DNA of 5,508 nt from Methanomicrobiales archaeon (GCA_019136335.1 JAGVUK010000230.1:1-5508); one strand, 5' to 3'; positions 1 to 5,278 are shown, numbered from the stretch's first letter. Notes: generated by a model not told the origin, from the sequence alone. A program made the numbers and translations.

Positions 1-239
1 CGCGGGCAGGTGCCGCAGGACCCGTCCGAGAGGTGCAGCCGGTCCCGGTCGCCGTCGCGGGCGTGGTCGTCCGGCTGACCCCCGCCGTTCTGGTGCCGGT
101 ACTGCCCGCACCCGACGCAGTCACCGGCGCCGTCGTCTGCCTGTGGAGCGCTCCACGGACCCGCCGCGCTCGCCGGCAGCACGACGGCCGCGATGAGGAG
201 GAGCGTCGCCCCGATCCCGAAAACTGTTCTTCGCTTCAT
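1..239 (-). CDS. Secreted small Cys-containing protein, N-terminal part (truncated by window edge)
   Basis: The ATG lies at 239-237, with a strong Shine-Dalgarno AAGGAGG at 255-249, and the frame stays open for 79 codons to the window edge, so the C-terminus is missing. Residues 1-26 form a classical Sec signal peptide: a basic start (MKRR), a hydrophobic core at about 6-22 and an A-S-A-A cleavage region near 23-26. The predicted mature part is polar and rich in Gly, Asp, Arg and His. It carries two CxxC motifs, C41-V-G-C44 and C75-G-T-C78, which could bind metal or form disulfides outside the membrane. I do not recognise the family, and the function is unknown. It lies 120 bases downstream of tfuA on the same strand but has its own TATA-like element and is probably transcribed separately. 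The start and signal peptide are convincing; the size and role of the protein cannot be judged here. Confidence 0.72.
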   Translation of the reverse strand, partial: MKRRTVFGIGATLLLIAAVVLPASAAGPWSAPQADDGAGDCVGCGQYRHQNGGGQPDDHARDGDRDRLHLSDGSCGTCP

Positions 240-305
240 GGTACTCTGCCTCCTTACGATGCGGAATTCTTTCCGCACCGGTGTACCGAACGTCGGTCCC
301 GGCGG

Positions 306-316
306 TGATATATTTC
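306..316 (-). promoter_or_regulatory. Putative archaeal TATA box for the secreted-protein gene
   Basis: On the minus strand the sequence reads GAAATATATCA, an AT-rich island in GC-rich DNA. Transcription starting about 25 bases downstream, near 284, would give a leader of about 45 bases carrying the AAGGAGG ribosome binding site. The position suits an independent promoter between tfuA and the secreted-protein gene. It is judged by motif and spacing only. Confidence 0.45.
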
Positions 317-336
317 TACGGCAACCGCGGTGGGAT

Positions 337-358
337 CGTTGAACCGTCCGGTTCAACG
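337..358. repeat. Perfect 10-bp inverted repeat just after the tfuA stop codon
   Basis: CGTTGAACCG at 337-346 and its exact reverse complement CGGTTCAACG at 349-358 are separated by two bases. As RNA this would form a stem of nine or ten pairs with a small loop. It begins one base beyond the tfuA stop codon (362-360), so on the minus strand it could end or stabilise the 3' end of the operon transcript. No T-run follows directly, and T-rich tracts are what usually end archaeal transcripts. It also lies about 20 bases upstream of the TATA-like element at 306-316, so it could instead be a dyad operator for the next gene. Confidence 0.6.
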
Positions 359-359
359 G

Positions 360-1016
360 TCACAACAGATCTTCGGCAAAGCCCCTGATGTACCGGAGCG
401 CGAGGATCGCGTCCTCGCGCTTCCGGTCGACGGCATGCTCCCCGGCAAACGCCGCGAACCGGGTGAGATCCCCGGGATCCACCTTTCCCTCCGCCGCCTC
501 CACGACCGCGTCGTAGGTCCGCTCCGGGAAGTAGAGCCCGCGGGCGGCGTCGAGGAGCCCCCGGGCCGCATCGGCGCCGATCGCCCCGCACGCGAGCGCC
601 TGCTGCAGGGTCGCCCGGATGTTCACGAGCGGTTCGGAGAGCGGCACGAATGTCTCCGGGTCAAAGAGGAGCGCCACCTCGTCATCGGCGACGAGCCTCC
701 CCTCGCGGTAGGCCCGGTAGATCTCCCCGACGCCCTCCATCCCGAGGCTGTCGAGCTCCGCGGCCCGGAGCGCCCCCATGCTTGAGGCGCCGACGACCCG
801 CACGCCGGCCCGGAGCGCGGCAAGGATCTCCCGGTGGGCGACGGCACAGTCCTGGAAGAAGACGCCGTCGATGAGCCCGATGATCCGGGCCCCGGCGCCT
901 GCAGCCTCTGCAATGTCGCCCCGTTTTGCCGGCGGGCGGTACTCGGCATCGAGGATCTCCCGTGCGGCCGCGCGGTCACAGCTGGGACCGAGGAAGACGA
1001 CGACTCCGCGCGTCAC
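360..1016 (-). CDS. tfuA: TfuA-family protein, YcaO partner for peptide thioamidation
   Basis: This 218-residue protein matches the TfuA family. It has the N-terminal FLGPS segment (8-12), the PPAKRGDI block (28-35), the I-G-L-I-D-G-V-F-F segment (46-54) and the family signature GASSMGALRAAEL (76-88), followed by GMEGVGEIYRAYREG (92-106) and an acidic DDEVA block. TfuA works with YcaO in backbone thioamidation, and in methanogens the pair makes thioglycine in McrA. Published biochemistry describes TfuA as a hydrolase with a Ser-Lys pair that releases sulfide from a thiocarboxylated ThiS-like carrier. A serine in GASSM (S78 or S79) and K31 are candidate residues, which is inference. The start is GTG at 1016, preceded by GGGGAGGAGG ending four bases upstream; FLGPS close to the N-terminus supports it. 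The gene overlaps ycaO by 41 bases and is last in the operon. It acts in the cytoplasm. Confidence 0.93.
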   Translation of the reverse strand: MTRGVVVFLGPSCDRAAAREILDAEYRPPAKRGDIAEAAGAGARIIGLIDGVFFQDCAVAHREILAALRAGVRVVGASSMGALRAAELDSLGMEGVGEIYRAYREGRLVADDEVALLFDPETFVPLSEPLVNIRATLQQALACGAIGADAARGLLDAARGLYFPERTYDAVVEAAEGKVDPGDLTRFAAFAGEHAVDRKREDAILALRYIRGFAEDLL

Positions 1017-2190
1017 GGCACCTCCTCCCCATCCGGTCCTGGTCCACCGCGTAGACCTCCAGCCCCGGCACGATCACCCGGACGACCGGTATGCCGATCT
1101 CCGGCCGGGTGAGGTCGACCACGATCACCCGCGAGAGCCCCGCAAGAGAGAGCCGGTCGATGACGCAGTCGATGTCGGTGAGGAAATCGTCGCTGTCAAA
1201 CGACGGCATGGCTGCAAACTCGATCGAACCGTTCTCCGCGAACCAGTGCCGGTTCAGCCGTTTCGTCCGCTCGTAGCCGATCATCTTCCTGACGTCCGCC
1301 GTATCGGTATCCTCCCGGGCGCCGTGGATCTGGGTCAGCCTGCTCTGCGCGACCTCCGTGAGCGCCCGGAGGACGGCGATCCCGGCGGACGTGTGCGACC
1401 CCATCCCGATCGTCAGGAGTGCCGGGTCTTTGAGCACCACGTCGTCGGCGACCGCGGCCACCGTGGGGATGCCGGTGTCGCTCGTGATGTCCCTGAGGGT
1501 GACCTCGACGCCGGCGGCCGCGAACTTCGCGAGGAGGTCGGCGGCGAGCCCGCCGGTGATCCCCTCGATCTGGGGGCCGGTCTTTTTGGTCACCTCCACA
1601 AGCGACCAGGCGTCACGCTCGACCACCTCCATCAGGGCGTGGAAGGTCGCCTCTTCGAGGGTGTTCCCTGACGCAAGCCCGTTGGTGTTGGTCCGGAAGA
1701 GGCGGCCAGAGGTCAGCGGGAGGGGGTGGAAGACCGCGTGGGCCGGGACGAGGATCTCCTCCTCCTGCACGATATCAAAACCCCCGACCCAGGGGACCGC
1801 TATATCGGCCGGGACCAGGGGAGGGAGGATCAGGTCCGCCGGATCGAGCGCGGCTTCCCGGGCAGAGACTTCGCTATACCTCCCGACGGCGAGTTCTTGA
1901 TCGCCCATCTCCCCCGAGTAGCGCTCGATCCCCTCCATCATCGCCGAAACCTCCGCCTCGACGGGGGTGGCGCCTTTGCCGTTGTAGACCGATATCGCCC
2001 CCGCCCCGGCTGTCGGCCGGATGCTCGAGAAGACCGGGATCCCGATCCGATCGAGGTTCGTTATATCGGCGACCCGGGTGATCCCCGCCGCCGGGAGCCT
2101 CTCCCGTGCCAGGAGGAGCGTCTCTTCCGGCGGGACGGACCGCTGGGTCTCCTTCGCGTAAGCCTTCCGGCACGACTGCAGCCGGATCAT
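976..2190 (-). CDS. ycaO: YcaO-domain ATP-dependent thioamide-forming enzyme (probable McrA thioglycine synthesis)
   Basis: This 404-residue protein has all the YcaO ATP-binding blocks in order: S67-x-Y-N-G-K-G with E78, E80, S82, E86, E89 and R90 (the S-x3-KG-x-E-x-S-x-x-E-x-x-ER pattern), then TNTNGLASGNTLEEA (167-181) running into ALMEVVERD (185-193), then ALTEVAQSRL with GARED (276-294), and a conserved C-terminal segment near VVDLTRPEIGIPVVR. YcaO enzymes phosphorylate a peptide backbone amide so that a nucleophile can replace the oxygen; with TfuA next door the nucleophile is expected to be sulfide. In methanogens the known substrate of this pair is a glycine of McrA, and no RiPP precursor is visible here. 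The ATG at 2190 overlaps the moaE stop as ATGA, indicating translational coupling. The last 13 or so residues are basic, unlike the conserved core, and are encoded where the gene overlaps the start of tfuA. Confidence 0.94.
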   Translation of the reverse strand: MIRLQSCRKAYAKETQRSVPPEETLLLARERLPAAGITRVADITNLDRIGIPVFSSIRPTAGAGAISVYNGKGATPVEAEVSAMMEGIERYSGEMGDQELAVGRYSEVSAREAALDPADLILPPLVPADIAVPWVGGFDIVQEEEILVPAHAVFHPLPLTSGRLFRTNTNGLASGNTLEEATFHALMEVVERDAWSLVEVTKKTGPQIEGITGGLAADLLAKFAAAGVEVTLRDITSDTGIPTVAAVADDVVLKDPALLTIGMGSHTSAGIAVLRALTEVAQSRLTQIHGAREDTDTADVRKMIGYERTKRLNRHWFAENGSIEFAAMPSFDSDDFLTDIDCVIDRLSLAGLSRVIVVDLTRPEIGIPVVRVIVPGLEVYAVDQDRMGRRCRDARSRRLPRSQL

Positions 2191-2603
2191 GCATCGCCCC
2201 CGGATGCCTCACCCGGGACCCAGCGCTCGCTGCCGTCTTTCCCGATCTCCTTCTTCCAGATCGGGACGCTCTGCTTGATCCGTTCGAGGATGTACTCGCA
2301 GGCGTCGAAAGCCTCTTTCCGGTGCCCGGCACCGACGACGATGAGGAGGATGTTCTCCCCGACCCGCAGGTTCCCGATACGGTGGATGACGTCGACGGAC
2401 CCGATGGGGTATTTTGCAAACGCCTCGTCCCGGATCTCCGTGAGTTCCCGCACCGCGACCCCCTCGTAGGCCTCAAGTTCCATCACCTCGACACCGTCGT
2501 CCCTGACGACGCCGAGGAAAGTGACCAGGGCGCCCATATCGGGCCTTCGTGCCCGGTCGATCACGGCATTCACGTCAAAATCGTCTCGTGTTACGCTGAT
2601 CAT
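2187..2603 (-). CDS. moaE: Molybdopterin synthase catalytic subunit MoaE
   Basis: MoaE, 138 residues from this start, is the large subunit of molybdopterin synthase. It transfers sulfur from MoaD-thiocarboxylate to precursor Z (cPMP) to form the dithiolene of molybdopterin or tungstopterin, needed for example by formylmethanofuran and formate dehydrogenases. Visible family blocks are GALVTFLGVVRDD (24-36), the ELEAYEG segment, HRIGNLRVGE (74-83), GAGHRKEAFDA (91-101) and IKQSVPIWKKE (109-119). K110 and K117 match the two conserved active-site lysines (K119 and K126 in E. coli). I chose ATG at 2603 because GGAG lies nine bases upstream and the product begins as family members usually do. A GTG at 2621 overlapping the moaD stop (GTGA) would add six residues but has a weaker ribosome binding site. 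Its own stop overlaps the ycaO start. Confidence 0.95.
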   Translation of the reverse strand: MISVTRDDFDVNAVIDRARRPDMGALVTFLGVVRDDGVEVMELEAYEGVAVRELTEIRDEAFAKYPIGSVDVIHRIGNLRVGENILLIVVGAGHRKEAFDACEYILERIKQSVPIWKKEIGKDGSERWVPGEASGGDA

Positions 2604-2617
2604 ACCAACCTTCTCCG

Positions 2618-2896
2618 TCACCCGCCCGCCACCGGCGGGAAGAGTGCGACCTCGTCCCCGTCGGCGAGGGTGAGCGTTCCGGCCTCCGCACGCCGCAGGC
2701 GCCTGCCGTTGTGCATCAGTATCACGTATCCCCTGAGTTCTCCACTCTCCTCAAAGAGCGCCCGGTGCGCCTCTCCCGAGACATCCCCGACCGCCGCAAG
2801 CAGCCGGTTCACCGTCGCCCCCTCGGGAACCTCGAGCGTGAGATCCCCCCCGATGGCCTCCCGCAACCGGGCGAAAGCCCTGACCCGAACCTGCAT
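2618..2896 (-). CDS. moaD: MoaD/ThiS-family ubiquitin-like sulfur carrier protein
   Basis: This 92-residue beta-grasp protein ends in the obligatory Gly-Gly (FPPVAGG, residues 86-92), the tail that is adenylated by an E1-like enzyme and converted to a thiocarboxylate. Other MoaD features are the opening MQVRVRAFARLREAIGG, the hydrophobic ILMHNGRR strand-turn (59-66) and the terminal LADGDEVALFPPVAGG strand. MoaD forms molybdopterin synthase with MoaE, encoded 14 bases downstream. Because ycaO and tfuA follow in the same operon, it may also supply sulfide for thioamidation, where a ThiS-like carrier is the reported donor; that second role is inferred. ATG at 2896 is preferred over a GTG at 2947: it follows a purine-rich AGAGGAGAAGAGGA Shine-Dalgarno, avoids overlap with the upstream gene and gives the usual MoaD length. 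Confidence 0.93.
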   Translation of the reverse strand: MQVRVRAFARLREAIGGDLTLEVPEGATVNRLLAAVGDVSGEAHRALFEESGELRGYVILMHNGRRLRRAEAGTLTLADGDEVALFPPVAGG

Positions 2897-2912
2897 TCCT
2901 CTTCTCCTCTCT

Positions 2913-3649
2913 TCAGCACCGGTTGTCTCCACACGCACTGCAGTCACCCTGCCGCTCGACCGTCAGGGTCGTCATGGTGGCGGCCCGCCCGTCCCAGACA
3001 AGGAGCCGGTCGAGGAGGAGGTCGCCGGTGCCGGTGATGTACTTGATCGCCTCGTTCGCCTGGACAAGCCCGATGATCCCGGGCGTGGTGCCGACGACCG
3101 GGATGGCGCCCTCCGCCGGCGGCGCCACGGGGAATATACATTCAAGGCATGCCGTCCGGCCGGGGACGATCGTCGTCGCCTGCCCGTAAAACCCCCTGAC
3201 CGCTCCGTGGATGAGCGGCACCCGGGCGCCGAGCGCCGCACGGTTGAGGATGTAGCGCACCGGGAAGTTATCGGTGGCGTCGATGATAAGGTCGGCCCCG
3301 CCCACGAGCGCGGCGGCGTTCTCTGCACCGATGGACGCACACGTTGCGACGACCGTGATCTCCGGGTTCAGCGCCCGGAGTTTCCCGGCCGCCGACTCGA
3401 CCTTCGTCCGCCCGACGTCACAGTCGGCGTGGAGCACCTGCCGGTTCAGGTTGGTCCGGTCCACGACGTCGCCGTCTACGAGCCGGATCTCCCCGACGCC
3501 GGCGGCGGCAAGGTAGAGGGCGACCGGGCACCCCCGAGCCCGCCGGCCCCGGCGATGACGGCAACGGCACTCGCAAGCCGTTCCTGTGCCTCCTCTCCGA
3601 AGAGCGCGATCTGCCGCCGGTAGCGTTCCAGTTCCCGGTTCGTGAGCAT
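2913..3649 (-). pseudogene. ThiF/MoeB/HesA-family E1-like sulfur-carrier adenylyltransferase, frameshifted as read
   Basis: Such enzymes adenylate the C-terminal glycine of MoaD or ThiS with ATP so that it can be charged with sulfur. Translation from ATG 3649 gives a normal N-terminus: MLTNRELERYRRQIALFGEE, then VIAGAGGLG. At the G-run at 3535-3531 the frame is lost, and that frame stops at 3478-3476 after 57 codons. The next frame continues from CPVALYLAAAGVG to the stop at 2913. Dropping two G restores GAGGLGCPVALYL and a 244-residue protein. The repaired protein has DGD (58-60), NLNRQ (66-70), K82, DATDNF (123-128), QANEAIK (196-202) and a zinc site of two CxxC pairs (C167/C170 and C236/C239); the cysteine some MoeB homologues carry before the GIIG segment is absent. 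An upstream in-frame TGA fixes 3649 as the first Met. GGAGG lies 11 bases upstream. It is the first gene of the operon, 16 bases before moaD. A sequencing error is as likely as true decay. Confidence 0.88.
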
Positions 3650-3710
3650 CTCCGATCAATCCTCCGGTACGGTGAGCATCCCCGGCTTTGCATCCGCACC
3701 GAACACGCAG

Positions 3711-3720
3711 TTTATATGGT
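3711..3720 (-). promoter_or_regulatory. Putative TATA box of the thiF-moaD-moaE-ycaO-tfuA operon
   Basis: The minus strand reads ACCATATAAA in GC-rich surroundings. A start about 25 bases downstream, near 3689, would leave a leader of about 40 bases before ATG 3649, containing the GGAGG at 3665-3661. This is the only good TATA-like element upstream of the operon in the intergenic region, and the five genes downstream have gaps of 16 bases or less, so one promoter could drive all of them. Confidence 0.55.
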
Positions 3721-3818
3721 GCCCCGGGCGGCTTGAACGTTGTGATTCCACAGACCCGCCTCCCCCCGGGGGCAGGGGACCCGGCGTCCGGTGAATACCG
3801 GCCCCCTCCGGAGAAATG

Positions 3819-3827
3819 TATATATAA
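3819..3827 (+). promoter_or_regulatory. Putative TATA box of the FemAB-like acyltransferase gene
   Basis: TATATATAA preceded by the purine-rich GGAGAAATG, which resembles a TFB recognition element. Transcription would begin near 3848, giving a leader of about 36 bases before ATG 3884. The element lies inside the longest possible reading frame (from 3791), which argues that translation starts at 3884 and not upstream. Confidence 0.6.
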
Positions 3828-3883
3828 CCGCCCACGGATACTCGGGCAGAACCGGCACATCCGCCGGAGCAGGGAGCGAGAGG

Positions 3884-4912
3884 ATGACAGCGGGGCTTAT
3901 CGACGACGCGGATACCTGGGATACGTTCGTAAACGAGAGTATCTCCGGCCGCCTCTTCCACAGATGGGACTTCATGAAGATTACGGAGAAGCATACCGGC
4001 TTTACGTTCCTCCCCTACGGGATCTTCAGGGGCAACGAGTTGATCTGCATCTTCCCGCTCTTCAAAAAGCAGATGCATGGGCTCACCATCCTCCTCTCCC
4101 CGCCTCCCCTCCAGTCAGTGATACCGTATCTCGGGTTCATCATGGGCCAGAGCTACGATGCCGCCAAACAGAGCAGGAAGGAATCGATGCTCAAATCTGT
4201 TGCGGAAGACCTTGAGAGCGAGATCGCGGCCCTGGCTCCGAACTACCTCGCCCTGACCCAGGTCCCGGGGTTCATCGATATCCGGCAGTTCCTCAGGGAG
4301 GGCTACGAAGCACGGATCCACTTCTCGTACGTCATCGACCTTGAGCCGCCGCTTGCAGAGATCTGGAACGGCTTCTCATCCAACCTCCGCACCAAACTGC
4401 GGAAAGTAGAGAAGAGCGGCTACCACTTCGAGAAGAGCACCGACGTCTCGGTCTTCTACTCCACCGTCGCGGAACGGTTCAGCGACCCGGGCATGAACAT
4501 CCCGATGATCAGCCGGGCCTACTTTGAGGACCTCTTCCGGGCGTATCCCGACGAACTCGGGCTCTACTACCTCTACGACACCGGCGGCGCGGTGACGGGG
4601 GTGCAGGCCACCCAGGAGTACAAGGCCTTCACCCTGTGGATGGGGGCGCCGAAGATGACGGCAATGCCCGGCAACGAGTTCCTGCAATGGCTCCTCCTCC
4701 GGCAGGCAAAGGAGGAGGGCTACCGGCGGATGGAGAACGTCGGGGCAAACAACGAGAACTTGAACCTCTTCAAGTCCAAGTTCAACCCCACCCTCACCCT
4801 GTTCCTGGAGGTGAGCCGGCAGGACTTCTTCGGCAGGGTTGCGCGGTGGGCCTACAGCACCTTTGCGAGCAAAGGCCCGGTGAAGCGCAAGGTCCTCTCG
4901 TACATCGAGTGA
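3884..4912 (+). CDS. FemAB/BioF2-like GNAT-fold acyltransferase
   Basis: This 342-residue protein has the layout of the FemAB-like, GNAT-type acetyltransferase group (Acetyltransf_6-like). The N-terminal half has WDTFV and FHRWDFMKITEKHTG segments. The middle holds W161-NGFSSNLRTKLRKVEKSGY (to 180), the typical 'R..lRKAeksG' block, and the C-terminal part has NEFLQWLLLRQAKEEGY (264-280) followed by ENVGANNENLNLFKSKFNP, with FKSKF at 296-300. Bacterial relatives add amino acids to peptidoglycan bridges, and others acylate surface sugars or lipids. Methanomicrobiales lack peptidoglycan and pseudomurein, so the substrate is unknown; a role in surface glycan or lipid modification is a guess. No signal peptide or membrane helix is seen. 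The start at 3884 follows GGGAGCGAGAGG and lies downstream of the TATA box; a start at 3791 would lie upstream of it. The gene is divergent from the thiF operon and shows no clear functional link to it. Confidence 0.88.
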   Translation: MTAGLIDDADTWDTFVNESISGRLFHRWDFMKITEKHTGFTFLPYGIFRGNELICIFPLFKKQMHGLTILLSPPPLQSVIPYLGFIMGQSYDAAKQSRKESMLKSVAEDLESEIAALAPNYLALTQVPGFIDIRQFLREGYEARIHFSYVIDLEPPLAEIWNGFSSNLRTKLRKVEKSGYHFEKSTDVSVFYSTVAERFSDPGMNIPMISRAYFEDLFRAYPDELGLYYLYDTGGAVTGVQATQEYKAFTLWMGAPKMTAMPGNEFLQWLLLRQAKEEGYRRMENVGANNENLNLFKSKFNPTLTLFLEVSRQDFFGRVARWAYSTFASKGPVKRKVLSYIE

Positions 4913-4940
4913 CGGGTTGGGATGGCTGCTGCATCGATTC

Positions 4941-5023
4941 CGGACTATCGGGGTTGTCCGATCCCCGTCCCCACCCCGGATCTCGAACTATCAGACGTTG
5001 TTTTGATCCTCGTCCCCACCCCG
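4941..5023 (+). repeat. Two imperfect tandem copies of a ~40-bp element
   Basis: Copy 1 (4941-4978) and copy 2 (4984-5023) both start with CG(G/A)ACTATC, then have 10-12 variable bases ending in or near TTGT, and end with GATCC(C/T)CGTCCCCACCCCG, which differs at one base in 19. The 19-base cores lie at 4960-4978 and 5005-5023, 45 bases apart. This is too degenerate and too short for a CRISPR array and looks like a duplicated intergenic element. Confidence 0.6.
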
Positions 5024-5033
5024 ACGGGGTGGG
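5015..5033. repeat. Perfect 9-bp inverted repeat with a single-base spacer
   Basis: CCCACCCCG at 5015-5023 and CGGGGTGGG at 5025-5033 are exact reverse complements around A5024. The left arm is the end of the second tandem copy; the first copy lacks the right arm. The one-base spacer makes it look like a dyad protein-binding site or cruciform more than an RNA hairpin, although an RNA stem with a slightly opened loop is possible. Confidence 0.55.
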
Positions 5034-5055
5034 TGCCGGATCTCTCCCGGGCATC

Positions 5056-5251
5056 GGACCGTGGTCCCCTATCGCCGGGGGAAAGACGATACCCGCCAGC
5101 CTCCTCCCCCGCGCCGGGGGAAAGCCGTGCCCGGGAGCAGCCCTCGCACCGGTTTTCCGGGGGACAGGTGGGGTTCAGGAGTTAGCCAGAACCCGGGTCT
5201 TCCCCGGGATCTCCCCAGACAGTGGACCGTGGTGGCTATCGCCATGGGGGA
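5056..5251 (+). repeat. Dispersed repeat pair with GGACCGTGGT and CTATCGCC
   Basis: The segments 5056-5082 and 5224-5251 share GGACCGTGGT, then a few differing bases, then CTATCGCC and a run of five G followed by A. They lie 168 bases apart in the same orientation. Together with the other repeats this suggests internal duplication of the intergenic region followed by drift. Confidence 0.5.
5065..5124 (+). repeat. Pair of direct repeats CGCCGGGGGAAAG, each in a small hairpin
   Basis: CGCCGGGGGAAAG occurs at 5073-5085 and again at 5112-5124, 39 bases apart. In each case C-rich sequence just upstream can pair with the G-run: TCCCC at 5065-5069 with GGGGA at 5078-5082, and TCCCCC at 5105-5110 with GGGGGA at 5116-5121. 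The repeated unit is thus a short stem followed by an unpaired AAG, and the second copy has the better stem. Confidence 0.5.
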
Positions 5252-5278
5252 GGGGACCGGGGAGGGGGTTTCCCCCAT
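5244..5278. repeat. G-quadruplex-capable tract nested in an 8-bp inverted repeat
   Basis: Four G-runs lie at 5246-5250, 5252-5255, 5259-5262 and 5264-5268, with loops of 1, 3 and 1 bases, an excellent formal match to a four-tetrad quadruplex on the plus strand. The first run is also part of ATGGGGGA (5244-5251), which pairs with TCCCCCAT (5271-5278), and the last run can pair with CCCCC (5272-5276) around a TTT loop. Quadruplex and hairpin forms would compete. The tract sits at the boundary to lower-GC DNA. Confidence 0.6.

Noticed and set aside
1..239. The small secreted protein as a RiPP precursor modified by YcaO-TfuA
   Set aside because: It has a Sec signal peptide and its own promoter, no leader-core layout or repeated core motif, and the YcaO-TfuA pair in methanogens has a known non-RiPP substrate in McrA.
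778..1671. A 297-codon plus-strand open frame
   Set aside because: It is a mirror frame of tfuA and ycaO with low-complexity Pro/Arg/Asp/Gly content and no ribosome binding context that outweighs the conserved minus-strand genes.
2106..3623. A 505-codon plus-strand open frame
   Set aside because: It lies antisense to ycaO (its 5' end), moaE, moaD and the E1-like gene, all of which have conserved family motifs. Its product is Pro/Arg/Asp-rich with no recognisable domain; long antisense frames are expected in high-GC DNA.
3650..3860. N-terminal extension of the E1-like protein from 3860
   Set aside because: The 3860 frame has a non-homologous Arg/Cys/Gly-rich N-terminus up to the G-run and would start upstream of the operon TATA box. 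The true N-terminal motifs lie in the frame beginning at 3649.
3791..3883. Upstream extension of the acyltransferase from ATG 3791
   Set aside because: The extension contains the TATA box at 3819-3827, has no family similarity, and the ATG at 3884 has a good Shine-Dalgarno sequence.
4941..5124. CRISPR array
   Set aside because: Repeats occur only twice each, are imperfect or only 13 bases long, and belong to different families; there is no regular repeat-spacer pattern and no cas gene.
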